Part shown: positions 34,835 to 44,607 of the stretch, one piece after another
Layout: each line of letters opens with the position of its first letter
How positions within the stretch are numbered: position 1 is the stretch's first letter
From: Cedecea davisae DSM 4568
Lineage (GTDB): Bacteria > Pseudomonadota > Gammaproteobacteria > Enterobacterales > Enterobacteriaceae
Direction of reading: 5' to 3'
Assembly: GCF_000412335.2 (NCBI RefSeq)
Contig: NZ_KE161030.1
Coordinates: forward strand, 704,015 to 768,014
Length of the DNA: 64,000 nt
Position numbers and translations under genes: made by a program
Notes under the pieces: generated by a model
The model's input: the letters and a program-made list of their open reading frames with translations, nothing else
The model's database searches: none
What the model was told of the DNA's origin: nothing

Positions 34835-36144
34835 TATTTCTCCTCGCCGTTGAGCGGAAACCAGAGCCTGAAGCAGGCGCCCTGTCCCGGAATATTGCTG
34901 GCTTCGATAGTGCCGTTCAGGCGCTGAACCAGGGTGTCGGTAAGCGCCATACCCAGGCCAATGCCCCCGGCCCGGGTGGTGAAGAACGGAATGAAAACGT
35001 GCTCCAGCGCCTCGGGGGATAACCCCGGCCCGCCGTCGCTCAGGGTTAACACAATGCCGTTGTTTTCAGCCTCGATCTTGAGATGAACCCAGCCCGAGCC
35101 GCTGGTTTGCGCCTGGATAGCGTTGCTGACGATGTTATGCAGGATCTGCTCAATCCATAACGGCGGAGCAAACAGCGGCGGCAGCGGGTCGGCAAAGTGG
35201 CCGGTTGCGCGGATTTTCCCCGTCCGCAACTCGTTATCCAGCAGCTTGCACACCCGCAGCCAGAGCCGCTGGAGATCGACAGGCTGGAATTCGGCCCGCT
35301 CGCTGGTTAATTTTTGCCGGAACTGGCTGAGCAGGGCATCAATACGTTTTATCTGGAGCACCGAGGCCTCCAGCAGGCCGGGAACCTGGGCCGGATTATT
35401 CTGTTTTATCAGCCTCGCCGCCGCCTGGTTATAGCTCATTACCGCCGTCAGCGGCTGGTTCAGCTCATGCACCATGCCCGCCGCCAGCTCGCCCATGGTA
35501 TTGAGCCGGGTAAGCTCGGCGTAGCGGGCGCGCAAATCTGCAATATCGCGGCGGCGTTTATTCACCTGATACTGCGCCAGCAGGTAGAGTGCAAGCGCCC
35601 AGAACAAGGCCGGGGAGATAATCAGCCACCACGGCAGCTTAGCCCATTCAGGATTATCGCCGACGGAGAGCAAAAGCGGCTGGGTAGGGCTGGCGACGGT
35701 TTTATCCCAGCGCCAGTAGTAAGACGCGCCAGAGTCGCCCTGCTGGTAGAGCAGGGTGGCGTTCCAGCTGATATCGAGATAGCGAAACGTCTTTTTCTCT
35801 CCGAGGGTATCGAGCAGGGTTTTCAGGTCGATTAACAGGGACAGATTTGGGCGGTTAAGCCAGTAGCGGCCGTCGCCTTCGGGCACGATAGGCAGGCGCG
35901 GTTCGAGGTTGTTATGCCGCCGCCACATGACGATTTGCGGCAGGATCTTTTGCACCTCGCTGGCATCCTGCCTGACCGGCAGCAGCGGAATAATGGCGTC
36001 GTGCTGGGACAGCTTCACCGTGACCTCACGGTAGAGAATGCGGAAGTCGGCGGACTTCTCCTCGTACTGCTGCTGTAAAAACCAGGCGCTAAGCCCCGCG
36101 CAGCTGAGCAGCGTTAGCAGCAGCCAGCTAAACAACCTCAACAT
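34834..36144 (-). CDS. Membrane-bound sensor histidine kinase
   Basis: The 436-residue kinase is assigned start ATG 36144 (AAGGGA upstream). It has a first membrane helix (LFSWLLLTLLSCAGLSAWFL), a periplasmic sensor of about 150 residues with no recognised domain, a second helix (WWLIISPALFWALALYLLA), a dimerisation/phospho-acceptor site (MVHELNQPLTAVMSYNQAAA) and an ATPase domain (N box NIVSNAIQA, G boxes DGGPGLSP and GGIGLGMALTD). The HELNQPL box places it with FixL/DctB-type kinases. Rhodobacter DctS/DctR offers a precedent for C4-dicarboxylate sensing, and the HbpS-like neighbour one for heme or redox sensing. Confidence 0.88.
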   Translation of the reverse strand: MLRLFSWLLLTLLSCAGLSAWFLQQQYEEKSADFRILYREVTVKLSQHDAIIPLLPVRQDASEVQKILPQIVMWRRHNNLEPRLPIVPEGDGRYWLNRPNLSLLIDLKTLLDTLGEKKTFRYLDISWNATLLYQQGDSGASYYWRWDKTVASPTQPLLLSVGDNPEWAKLPWWLIISPALFWALALYLLAQYQVNKRRRDIADLRARYAELTRLNTMGELAAGMVHELNQPLTAVMSYNQAAARLIKQNNPAQVPGLLEASVLQIKRIDALLSQFRQKLTSERAEFQPVDLQRLWLRVCKLLDNELRTGKIRATGHFADPLPPLFAPPLWIEQILHNIVSNAIQAQTSGSGWVHLKIEAENNGIVLTLSDGGPGLSPEALEHVFIPFFTTRAGGIGLGMALTDTLVQRLNGTIEASNIPGQGACFRLWFPLNGEEK

Positions 36145-36204
36145 GCTAAATCCCTTTTTGCGCCGTGGTGAAAATGTGGATTCAGTATGGAGTAACTTGC
36201 GGGC

Positions 36205-36232
36205 AAAAAAAAGCGAGCGCCGTAGCGCCCGC
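36205..36232 (-). terminator. Rho-independent terminator of the transporter-fumarase operon
   Basis: On the minus strand an 8-bp GC stem (36225-36232 with 36213-36220, four-base loop, one mismatch) is followed by eight T (36205-36212). It lies 22 bp after the fumarase stop and before the kinase start, so the two-component pair most likely has its own promoter. Confidence 0.85.
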
Positions 36233-36254
36233 CTTGATGACAAGTTCTGCTAAA

Positions 36255-37904
36255 TCAGTGCTTGTTACAGCCCGCGCACTGTTTGTTCTGGATCTGCTGG
36301 AAGAAGTCGTTGCCTTTGTCATCCACCAGGATGAACGCCGGGAAGTCTTCCACTTCAATTTTCCAGATGGCTTCCATACCCAGCTCCGGGTATTCCACCA
36401 GTTCCAGGCTCTTAATGCTCTGCTGAGCCAGAACCGCCGCCGGGCCGCCGATGCTGCCGAGGTAGAAGCCACCGTGTTTGTGGCAGGCGTCGGTCACCTG
36501 CTGGCTGCGGTTGCCTTTCGCCAGCATTATCATGCTGCCGCCGTTGGCCTGAAGCTGATCGACATAAGAGTCCATACGGCCTGCGGTAGTTGGGCCTAAA
36601 GAGCCTGAGGCGTAACCTTCTGGCGTTTTGGCCGGGCCTGCGTAGTAGATCGGGTGATCTTTCACGTACTGCGGCAGCGCTTCGCCGTTATCCAGGCGTT
36701 CTTTCAGCTTAGCGTGGGCGATGTCGCGCGCTACGATAATGGTGCCGCTCAGGGAGAGGCGGGTAGAAACAGGGTAAGCTGAAAGCTGGGCGAGGATCTC
36801 TTTCATCGGCTGGTTCAGGTTCACCTTCACGGCTTCGCCTTCACCGGCCTGGCGCAGCGCTTCCGGGATGTACTTCCCAGGATTGCTCTCCAGTTTTTCA
36901 ATCCAGATCCCGTCTTTGTTGATTTTCGCTTTGATGTTGCGGTCCGCGGAGCAGGAAACACCCATGCCAATCGGGCAGGATGCGCCGTGGCGCGGCAGGC
37001 GCACAACGCGGATGTCGTGGGCGAAGTATTTCCCGCCAAACTGCGCGCCGAGGCCGAGCTTCTGCGCTTCTTCCAGCAGTTCCTGCTCCAGCTTCACGTC
37101 GCGGAAGGCCTGGCCGTGCTCGTTGCCTTCGGTTGGCAGCCCGTCGTAATAGTGGGTGGAAGCCAGTTTCACCGTTTTCAGCGTGGACTCAGCCGAAGTT
37201 CCGCCGATAACGAACGCAACGTGGTATGGCGGGCAGGCCGCGGTGCCGAGCGTACGCATTTTCTCAACCAGGTAAGCTTTCAGCTTCGCCGGGGTGATAA
37301 GCGCTTTGGTTTCCTGATAGAGATAGGTTTTGTTGGCCGAGCCGCCGCCTTTGGCAACGCACAGGAATTTATATTCGTCGCCGTCCACGCTGTAGAGGTC
37401 AATCTGAGCAGGCAGGTTGGTGCCGGTGTTCACCTCTTTGTACATATCCAGCGCGGCATTCTGGGAATAGCGCAGGTTATCTTCGATATAGGTGTTGTAC
37501 ACGCCCTGAGACAGCGCGGCTTCATCGCCGCCGCCGGTCCAGACGCGCTGGCCTTTTTTACCCATGATAATCGCGGTGCCGGTATCCTGGCAGGTCGGCA
37601 AGATGCCTTTGGCGGCAATCTCAGAGTTCCGCAGGAATTGCAGCGCCACGTATTTGTCGTTTTCGCTGGCTTCCGGGTCGTGAAGAATATCGGCAACTTG
37701 CTGCTGGTGGGCAGGGCGCAGCATAAACGCCGCGTCGTGGAAGGCCTGCTGTGCCAGCAGAGTCAGGGCCTGAGGTTCTACTTTCAGCACCGGCTGGCCT
37801 TCGAATTCGCTAACCGAAACGTGTTCACGGGTTAACAGATAATATTCGGTTTCATCGTGCGCCAGAGGGAAAGGGTTCTGGTAAACAAAAGGTTTGTTCG
37901 ACAT
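36255..37904 (-). CDS. Class I (Fe-S) fumarate hydratase, FumA/FumB type
   Basis: The 549-residue enzyme matches E. coli FumA/FumB nearly end to end: [34 protein letters not shown] with a cluster cysteine, [36 protein letters not shown] with further cluster cysteines and [17 protein letters not shown]. It interconverts malate and fumarate using an oxygen-labile 4Fe-4S cluster. Pairing with a dicarboxylate transporter, and an FNR site upstream, suggests a FumB-like anaerobic role feeding the fumarate reductase encoded divergently. FumA and FumB cannot be told apart from sequence alone, so no symbol is given. Confidence 0.95.
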   Translation of the reverse strand: MSNKPFVYQNPFPLAHDETEYYLLTREHVSVSEFEGQPVLKVEPQALTLLAQQAFHDAAFMLRPAHQQQVADILHDPEASENDKYVALQFLRNSEIAAKGILPTCQDTGTAIIMGKKGQRVWTGGGDEAALSQGVYNTYIEDNLRYSQNAALDMYKEVNTGTNLPAQIDLYSVDGDEYKFLCVAKGGGSANKTYLYQETKALITPAKLKAYLVEKMRTLGTAACPPYHVAFVIGGTSAESTLKTVKLASTHYYDGLPTEGNEHGQAFRDVKLEQELLEEAQKLGLGAQFGGKYFAHDIRVVRLPRHGASCPIGMGVSCSADRNIKAKINKDGIWIEKLESNPGKYIPEALRQAGEGEAVKVNLNQPMKEILAQLSAYPVSTRLSLSGTIIVARDIAHAKLKERLDNGEALPQYVKDHPIYYAGPAKTPEGYASGSLGPTTAGRMDSYVDQLQANGGSMIMLAKGNRSQQVTDACHKHGGFYLGSIGGPAAVLAQQSIKSLELVEYPELGMEAIWKIEVEDFPAFILVDDKGNDFFQQIQNKQCAGCNKH

Positions 37905-37959
37905 AGCTCATTACTCCATAAAAATAAGCCGCCGGAAGTTGCCCCCCAGCGGCTTTAAA

Positions 37960-39471
37960 TCAGAACAGCATCGCCATCCACGGATAACCAATCAGCAGCA
38001 GTGCGGCGAGGAACAGGCCGCCAAAGATGGTGCCAAGGCGCCAGTAATCTTTGGTTGGCAGGTAGCCGCTACCGTAGTAAATCGGGCTTGGGCCTGTGCC
38101 GTACGGGGTGATGATGCCCATGATGCCCAGCGAGGTCACCATCAGCAGGCAGAACACTTCCATATTCATGCCGGGGATAGTAGAAGCGATGGTCAGCATG
38201 GCCGGCAGCAGCGCGGTAGTGTGTGCGGTGGTGCTGGCAAACAGGTAGTGCAGCAGGTAGAACGCCAGCAGCAGCACGATGGTTGCGGTGCCCGGGGCGA
38301 TGCCGCTCATTAGCGCGCCGCCTTCTTTACCCAGCCAGGTGATGAAGCCGGTAGAAGAGAGGCCGTCTGCCAGGGCGACGAGGGTGGCGAACCAGACAAA
38401 GGTGTTCCACGCCGCTTTATTGTTGGTGATGTCGTTCCAGTTCAGCACGCCGGTCCACAGCATCAGGACGATGACCAGCAGGGCGGCCAGGGCTGGTTCA
38501 ATCCAGCTGGCGGCGAAGATCCACATCATCAGCGCGAAGCAGACGAACACCAGCAGCAGGATCTCATTGCGGGACAGCTTACCCAGTTTTTCCAGCTCGC
38601 GGCTCGCCCATTTTGGCACTTCGTCGTTCACTTTCACTTCCGGCGGGTAGAGCCAGTAGGCCAGCAGCGGCATGGTCAGCAGCAGCAGCAGGCCAAGCGG
38701 CAGGAAGGCGAGGAACCACATGCCCCAGGAGATGTTAATCCCGACGATGCTTTTCACCAGCGCCAGCGCCAGCAGGTTAGGTGCCAGAGCGGAAAGGAAC
38801 ATTGAGCTGGTGATACAGGCTGCGGTAATCGCCACCCACATCAGGTAAGAACCAATTTTACGTGCGCTCGGGTCGTTAGGTTTAGAGCCGTACAGCGGCG
38901 GCAGGTTGGCAATAATCGGATAGATAGTCCCGCCGCTGCGTGCGGTGTTGGACGGGGTAAACGGTGCCAGCAGCAGGTCAGCGAAGGCAATGGCGTAGCC
39001 CAGCGTCAGGCTGCGGCGGCCAAGATATTTCACCAGAATCAGCGCCAGGCGGCGGCCGAACTGAGTTTTATCGTAACCGGCGGCAAACATAAATGCGCCG
39101 AAGATAAGCCAGACGGTGGAGTTGCCGAAACCGCTTACCGCCCATTTAAAGGAGGCACCGGCCAGCTTAAATTTCGGGTCGGCCATTTGCTCCGGGCTGA
39201 ACAGCAGCCACTGGCTGCCAAGGGCGATGACCACTATCCCGGTCAGGCCGATAACGGCGCCGGGCAGAGGTTCGAAGATAAGCCCGACAATCACGCCGAC
39301 GAAGATGGCAAAGAAGTGCCAGGCGTAAGGCGGCAGGCCGTCAGGAACCGGGACCAGCAGCAGCAACAGCGCAACGATGATGGGCAGCGCCATCATCAGC
39401 CAGCGGTTGTTGTTGCCCGCTTTCTTAGTGCTCGCTTTGAGCGGCGGTAGATTGGTGGTTATTACACTCAT
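37960..39471 (-). CDS. DASS-family C4-dicarboxylate transporter (CitT/TtdT type)
   Basis: The 503-residue membrane protein has about 12 hydrophobic segments and the divalent anion:sodium symporter family signatures, with SNT-type substrate loops (LLAPFTPSNTARSGGTIYPI and LFASTTAHTTALLPAML) and a PYGTGPSPIYYGSGY motif near the end. Members include CitT, TtdT and plant 2-oxoglutarate/malate translocators, which exchange dicarboxylates or tricarboxylates for succinate. It precedes the fumarase by 55 bp on the same strand, so it likely imports malate, fumarate or tartrate, perhaps in exchange for succinate. Confidence 0.9.
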   Translation of the reverse strand: MSVITTNLPPLKASTKKAGNNNRWLMMALPIIVALLLLLVPVPDGLPPYAWHFFAIFVGVIVGLIFEPLPGAVIGLTGIVVIALGSQWLLFSPEQMADPKFKLAGASFKWAVSGFGNSTVWLIFGAFMFAAGYDKTQFGRRLALILVKYLGRRSLTLGYAIAFADLLLAPFTPSNTARSGGTIYPIIANLPPLYGSKPNDPSARKIGSYLMWVAITAACITSSMFLSALAPNLLALALVKSIVGINISWGMWFLAFLPLGLLLLLTMPLLAYWLYPPEVKVNDEVPKWASRELEKLGKLSRNEILLLVFVCFALMMWIFAASWIEPALAALLVIVLMLWTGVLNWNDITNNKAAWNTFVWFATLVALADGLSSTGFITWLGKEGGALMSGIAPGTATIVLLLAFYLLHYLFASTTAHTTALLPAMLTIASTIPGMNMEVFCLLMVTSLGIMGIITPYGTGPSPIYYGSGYLPTKDYWRLGTIFGGLFLAALLLIGYPWMAMLF

Positions 39472-40099
39472 AATGACACCGTTATAAGTAGTTAAGGATT
39501 CGGGTTTTCTATTTCCGGCTAATTCACTTTCTTTAGTTATTTAACTTTCTTTATTAATTAAAGATGAATTTAAGCTGCTTCAGAAATAGCTATTCAGCGC
39601 ATTTTTTCTGCGATGAATTAAATACTGGTGATATTTATATATTGCGCTTTCGGGGTATATGGCAATTGATCCGGATCAAGAAATGAGATTCTGTTATCTA
39701 TTTTTAAAATAAATAATAGTTAACCCGGGAGTAGGGTTATTTCCGGTGAAAAGTTATCACTTTGATCATTAAAAATGCGCCTTTAAGTCGATTTTTATCA
39801 CTTTTAGCTGACTCGATTCTGCGCCGCGCAAGGCCTGGGTTATGTTTCCTGGTGTTGGTGGCGAAGTAATTAAATTGTTATCATCTTTTAATAAGATGTG
39901 ATTTTTTGGATTTTAATTAATAACACGTTGTGGGTAATTCTGTTATTGAGGTGATTTAATAGTTTTTAAACTAACGTAAATAGTTTGGTAACTAAAAATA
40001 GTCTTATATTGTTGCTATGCATAATGGCAAATAACTACAACCAAAAATAACGCCAGCACCCAATTCTCAAGTTTAAATTTTAAAGTTTGGAGTCGCATT
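39472..40099. promoter_or_regulatory. Divergent control region of the fumarate module, with FNR site
   Basis: The 628-bp AT-rich region separates the transporter-fumarase operon from the fumarate reductase gene. TTGATCCGGATCAA at 39666-39679 is a perfect FNR palindrome, about 195 bp from the transporter start. A second partial site (TTGATCATT followed by A-run) lies at 39762-39775. FNR would activate in the absence of oxygen. DcuR sites are too loosely defined to assign by eye. A ribosome binding site (TTGGAG) precedes the reductase ATG. Confidence 0.7.
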
Positions 40100-42880
40100 A
40101 TGAACACCGACAAAAACATGCTCAGCACCTTTACCTTACCCAATGGTACGGCGTTAAAAAACCGCCTGCTGATGGCGCCGATGACCACCTGCACCGGGTA
40201 TTTTGACGGCACGGTGACCGAAGAGCTGGTGGAGTACTACCGCGTTCGCGCCGGCAGCATCGGCACTATCGTGGTGGAATGCTGCTTTATCGACGATCTC
40301 GGCCTCGCTTTCCCGGGCGCTATCGGTATTGATAACGACGAGAAAATTGCCGGGTTGGCAAAAATTGCTGCGGCGATCAAAGCCGAAGGCTCCAGAGCTA
40401 TTTTGCAGATTTACCACGGCGGCCGCATGGTCGACCCGAAACTTATCGGTGGCCGTACTCCGGTTGCGCCGAGCGCCCTGGCCGCTCCTCGCGATGGGGC
40501 TGCAACCCCGAACGCTTTGACCACCGAAGAAGTGGAAGGCATGGTTGGCAAATTCGGTGATGCCGTTCGTCGCGCTATTCAGGCCGGGTTCGACGGCGTG
40601 GAAATCCACGGAGCCAACACCTACCTTATTCAGCAGTTCTACTCTCCTAACTCCAACCAGCGTGACGACGAATGGGGCGGCAGCCGCGATAACCGCGCTA
40701 AATTCCCGCTGGCGGTGCTGGATATTACCCACCAGATGGTGCGCCAGTTTGCCGACGATTCATTTATCATCGGCTACCGCTTCTCTCCTGAAGAGCTTGA
40801 AGTTCCCGGCATCCGCTTCGACGACACCATGTATCTGCTGGAGAAACTGGCGGCTCGCGGCCTTGATTACCTGCACTTCTCGCTGGGCTACTCGCTGCGT
40901 CCGTCAATCAACGACACCACCGACCCGACGCCGCTGATTAACAAATACTGCCAGATGCGTTCCGCCGAACTGGCGCAAATCCCGGTGATGGGCGTGGGCG
41001 GCATCGTCAATGCTTCTGACGTAGAAACCGCGCTGGAAAACGGCTATGACCTGGTGGCTGTAGGCCGCGCCTGCATCGCTTACCCGGACTGGACAGACCG
41101 CATCGCCAACGGCGAAGTGCTGGATCTGTTTATCGATAGCACCAAACGCGAAGAGCTGACTATTCCTGAACCGCTGTGGCGCTTCTCGCTGGTAGAGGCG
41201 ATGATCCGCGACATGAGCATGGGCGGCGCATCCAAATTCAAACCGGGCGTATTCGAAGAAACCGTCAGCGATGACGTAAACCAGTTGGTGATTAACGTTA
41301 GCCTCGATAACGAAGGCATCGCGGACATCGCGCTGGCCGAAGGCCCGCAGGACGACGTTGAATTCACGACCAATTTTGAAGAAATTCGTACCCGTATCCT
41401 GACCGCCAACTCGCCGTTTGTGGACGCCATTTCCGGCGCGACTTCCCAGAGCGAAGCGGTGAAAAAAGCCGTCTCCAAAGCGATGGTGAAATCCAGCAAG
41501 CAGCGGGCGTTTGAAGAGAGCGGCGGCGTTAGCGCCCCACAAAACTACGATGTTGTGGTTGTCGGCAGCGGCGGCGCGGGCCTGGCAGCGGCGATTCAGG
41601 CTCACGACGAAGGCGCTAGCGTGCTGATCGTTGAGAAAATGCCTTCCATCGGCGGCAATACCGTGAAGGCCTCCGCCGGGATGAATGCGGCCGAAACCCG
41701 CTTCCAGCGCGTAAAAGGCATTAACGACAGCAAAGAGCTGTTCTATGCCGAAACCCTGAAAGGCGGTTACGGCAAAAACAATCCTGAGCTGCTGCACCGC
41801 TTTGTGGAGACGGCTCCGCAGGCGATTGAGTGGCTGGCGGATCGCGGGATCATGCTGAACGACATCACCACCACCGGCGGGATGAGCATTGACCGTACCC
41901 ACCGCCCGCGTGACGGATCGGCGGTTGGCGGCTACCTGATTAGCGGCCTGCTGCGCAACATTAACAAACGCGGTATCGACGTGCTGATGGACACCGCGGT
42001 AACCGAAATCCTGTTTGAGCAGGGCGCGGTAAGCGGCGTGGAGCTGCTGACTGACGAAAACGAAGCCCTGACCATTCATGCGAAGAGCGTTATCGTTGCC
42101 ACCGGCGGATTCAGCGCCAACAGCCAGATGGTGGTGAAATACCGCCCTGACCTGGACGGCTTCGTCACCACCAACCACAAAGGCGCGACCGGCGGCGGTA
42201 TTGCCCTGCTGGAAAAACTGGGCGCGGGCACCGTGGATATGGGTGAAATTCAGATCCACCCAACGGTTGAGCAAACTACGTCCTACCTGATTTCCGAGTC
42301 GATTCGCGGCGGCGGCGCTATCCTGGTGAACCAGAAAGGCAGCCGCTTCTTCAACGAAATGGAAACTCGCGATAAAGTATCGGCGCAGATTATTGCCCTG
42401 CCGGAGAAATACGCTTACATCGTGTTCGATGAAAACGTGCGCACCAAAAACAAAGCGGCTGACGAATACATCGCCAAAGGCTTTGTGGTTAGCGCCGAAG
42501 GGCCGCGCGAGCTGGCGGAGAAACTGGGTATGGATTACCACACTTTCCTGGCAACGCTTGAGCGTTACAACGGCTTCGTGGAAAATCAGTACGACGAAGA
42601 CTTTGGCCGTAAAACCGCGCTGCGTAATCCGATTAAAGATGGCCCGTTCTACGCCATCCGCATCGCGCCGGGGGTGCACCACACCATGGGTGGCGTGACC
42701 ATCAACACTGAAACCGAAGTGCTGAACAAACAGCAACAGGTTATCCCGGGCGCTTACGCGGCGGGTGAGGTTGTTGGCGGCATCCACGGCGGCAACCGCA
42801 TCGGCGGTAACGCGGTGGCAGACATCATTATCTTTGGCACCCTGGCGGGCCATCAGGCGGCAAGCTGGGCAAAACGTTAA
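40100..42880 (+). CDS. Soluble NADH:fumarate reductase with covalent FMN (OYE-FMN_bind-FAD_binding_2)
   Basis: The 926-residue cytoplasmic flavoprotein has no signal peptide. Its domains are an NADH:flavin oxidoreductase/OYE-like barrel (about 8-360, FSPEELEVPG-type loops, QFYSPNSNQRDDEWGGS), an FMN_bind domain with flavinylation site D442-AISGA-T448 and a fumarate-reductase FAD domain (about 485-915, VVVVGSGGAGLAAAIQA). Catalytic residues of flavocytochrome c fumarate reductases are kept: R604, H720 (IHPT), H860/H861 (HHTMGG) and R900 (GNRIGGNA). A Klebsiella enzyme of this plan is a soluble NADH:fumarate oxidoreductase. ApbE is encoded next. Confidence 0.93.
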   Translation: MNTDKNMLSTFTLPNGTALKNRLLMAPMTTCTGYFDGTVTEELVEYYRVRAGSIGTIVVECCFIDDLGLAFPGAIGIDNDEKIAGLAKIAAAIKAEGSRAILQIYHGGRMVDPKLIGGRTPVAPSALAAPRDGAATPNALTTEEVEGMVGKFGDAVRRAIQAGFDGVEIHGANTYLIQQFYSPNSNQRDDEWGGSRDNRAKFPLAVLDITHQMVRQFADDSFIIGYRFSPEELEVPGIRFDDTMYLLEKLAARGLDYLHFSLGYSLRPSINDTTDPTPLINKYCQMRSAELAQIPVMGVGGIVNASDVETALENGYDLVAVGRACIAYPDWTDRIANGEVLDLFIDSTKREELTIPEPLWRFSLVEAMIRDMSMGGASKFKPGVFEETVSDDVNQLVINVSLDNEGIADIALAEGPQDDVEFTTNFEEIRTRILTANSPFVDAISGATSQSEAVKKAVSKAMVKSSKQRAFEESGGVSAPQNYDVVVVGSGGAGLAAAIQAHDEGASVLIVEKMPSIGGNTVKASAGMNAAETRFQRVKGINDSKELFYAETLKGGYGKNNPELLHRFVETAPQAIEWLADRGIMLNDITTTGGMSIDRTHRPRDGSAVGGYLISGLLRNINKRGIDVLMDTAVTEILFEQGAVSGVELLTDENEALTIHAKSVIVATGGFSANSQMVVKYRPDLDGFVTTNHKGATGGGIALLEKLGAGTVDMGEIQIHPTVEQTTSYLISESIRGGGAILVNQKGSRFFNEMETRDKVSAQIIALPEKYAYIVFDENVRTKNKAADEYIAKGFVVSAEGPRELAEKLGMDYHTFLATLERYNGFVENQYDEDFGRKTALRNPIKDGPFYAIRIAPGVHHTMGGVTINTETEVLNKQQQVIPGAYAAGEVVGGIHGGNRIGGNAVADIIIFGTLAGHQAASWAKR

Positions 42881-42938
42881 GCCCGAAGCGCCCCGGTTAA
42901 CGCCGGGGCGCAATCCTTTCAAGCAACAAGGAGCCGCT

Positions 42939-43907
42939 ATGTCACAAACCGAAGGCGTTTACGGATATTCCGCGGTATTAATGGGTTCGCCCATCCTCCT
43001 CAAGCTGTTCGAGCACAACGAAACGCTCGCCTCCCAGGTGTTCCGCCTGATCAAACAATACGAAGATCTACTCACCGTTAACCGCGCCCAATCGCAGGTG
43101 ATGAGCATTAATCACGCCGCCGGTCAGCATCCTGTTGTCGTCAGCCGCCCGGTGTTCGAGCTTATCAAATGCGCAAAGGCCGCCAGCCTGTTCCCCGGCA
43201 GCGCTTTTAACCTCGCCATCGGCCCGCTGGTTAAGCGCTGGAAGATTGGCTTTAAGGGCGACAGCGTGCCGCCGCAGCAGGAGATAGCCGCTCTGCTGCC
43301 GCTTACTGACCCTCATCAGGTGCTGCTGGACGAAGCCGCAGCCAGCGTTTTTCTTACCCAACCGGGAATGGAAATTGACCTCGGGGCGATAGCCAAAGGC
43401 TACATTGCCGACCGCGTGCGCGATTTTCTAAACAAGCAGGGCGTGGAGCAGGGGCTGATTAACCTCGGCGGTAATGTTCAGACTCTTGGCTCACCGCAGG
43501 GCGGCTGGTCAATTGGCCTGAAAAAACCGTTTAGCGGGGCGGATGAGATGCTGGGCGTGATTGAAGTTGCCAATAAGTCGGTAGTGACTTCCGGCGTGTA
43601 TGAGCGCTACTTCGAGCTGGACGGCAATCGTTATCACCATATTCTTGACCCGCGCACCGGCTACCCGCTGGAGAACGAACTCGAGAGCGTCACCATTGTT
43701 TCGGCGGACTCTATCGACGGCGATATCTGGACGACGCTGATTTTCGGCATGGGCGTGGAGAAGGGCATTAACATGTTGAAGAACCGCCCCGATATCGAGG
43801 CGATTTTTGTAACTAAACGGCGCGAGATTATTCTCTCTTCGGCCAATTTATTCCGCTTTACGCCGCTGGAAAGCGACTACCGGCTGCTTACTGACAGTAT
43901 TGCTTGA
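42939..43907 (+). CDS. apbE: ApbE-type FAD:protein FMN transferase
   Basis: The 322-residue protein starts at an ATG preceded by AAGGAG, 58 bp after the reductase. It lacks a lipoprotein signal, so it works in the cytoplasm. Family motifs are present: PGSAFNLAIGPLVKRWKIG, MEIDLGAIAKGYIADRV, LINLGGNVQTLG and YHHILDPRTGYP with metal-binding residues. It would attach FMN to Thr448 of the reductase using FAD as donor. A GC hairpin (42889-42911) lies in the intergenic gap. Its 3' end overlaps the converging dcuR gene by 20 bp. Confidence 0.93.
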   Translation: MSQTEGVYGYSAVLMGSPILLKLFEHNETLASQVFRLIKQYEDLLTVNRAQSQVMSINHAAGQHPVVVSRPVFELIKCAKAASLFPGSAFNLAIGPLVKRWKIGFKGDSVPPQQEIAALLPLTDPHQVLLDEAAASVFLTQPGMEIDLGAIAKGYIADRVRDFLNKQGVEQGLINLGGNVQTLGSPQGGWSIGLKKPFSGADEMLGVIEVANKSVVTSGVYERYFELDGNRYHHILDPRTGYPLENELESVTIVSADSIDGDIWTTLIFGMGVEKGINMLKNRPDIEAIFVTKRREIILSSANLFRFTPLESDYRLLTDSIA

Positions 43908-44607
43908 GCAGGCCGAGCTGTTCCGCCTGAAGGCGATAGCGGTAAACCGGGCGGCCGGTCATGCCGTAATGAATGCTGGTGAACAGAATATTAATCTGTG
44001 CCAGCCAAATCAGGTATTTACGGCAGGATACGCGGGAAATATTGACCGCCGCCGCCAGCTCATCGGTGGAAAACTCTTCCGTTGGATGCGTATCTATCCA
44101 CTGGCAAATGGTACGCAGCGTCTGCGGCGTTAACCCTTTCGGCAGGCGCTTTGAGTCCGCCACCACCGGCGAACCGCCGTGCAGCAGGCGGTCGACATCC
44201 GCCTGTTCGTAATACTTGTGGGTGCCCATCAGGTTTTTCTTTTCGCGCCAGTTGGTCAGCGCCTCTTCGAAACGCGGGAACTGGAACGGCTTAATCAGAT
44301 AGTCCACCACGCCGTAATGCATCGACTTTTGAATTGTCGCCGCGTCCGCCGCCGATGAAATAACGATAACGTCGATGCTTTTCCCCGCTTCGCGCAGGGT
44401 CGGCAGCAGATCGAGACCGTTATCCTGCTGCATGTAAACGTCCAGCAGGATCAAATCTATTTTTAACTCCGGGTTATTTACCATCTCCCGCGCCTGTTTC
44501 AGCGTGGAAGCGGAGCCGCAGCAGCTAAAGCCCGGGATTTGGCTGACGTAGGCGCGGTTTAATTCCGCAACCATGGCATCATCATCGACTATTAATACAT
44601 TGATCAC
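43888..44607 (-). CDS. dcuR: DcuR, C4-dicarboxylate response regulator (CitB family)
   Basis: The 239-residue regulator aligns with E. coli DcuR throughout: INVLIVDDDAMVAELNRAYV, LILLDVYMQQDNGLDLLP with phospho-acceptor Asp and the C-terminal HTH LAAAVNISRVSCRKYLIWL, ending YRLQAEQLGLLKQYCQ. The start is GTG, overlapping the dcuS stop (GTGA). In E. coli, phosphorylated DcuR activates dcuB-fumB, frdABCD and dctA. Here the likely targets are the neighbouring transporter-fumarase and fumarate reductase operons. It converges on and overlaps apbE. Confidence 0.96.
   Translation of the reverse strand: MINVLIVDDDAMVAELNRAYVSQIPGFSCCGSASTLKQAREMVNNPELKIDLILLDVYMQQDNGLDLLPTLREAGKSIDVIVISSAADAATIQKSMHYGVVDYLIKPFQFPRFEEALTNWREKKNLMGTHKYYEQADVDRLLHGGSPVVADSKRLPKGLTPQTLRTICQWIDTHPTEEFSTDELAAAVNISRVSCRKYLIWLAQINILFTSIHYGMTGRPVYRYRLQAEQLGLLKQYCQ

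Noticed and set aside
40904-42922. 672-codon open frame on the minus strand
   Set aside because: It lies wholly antisense to the fumarate reductase gene, whose domains and catalytic residues are clear. High-GC third positions leave the complementary frame free of stops.
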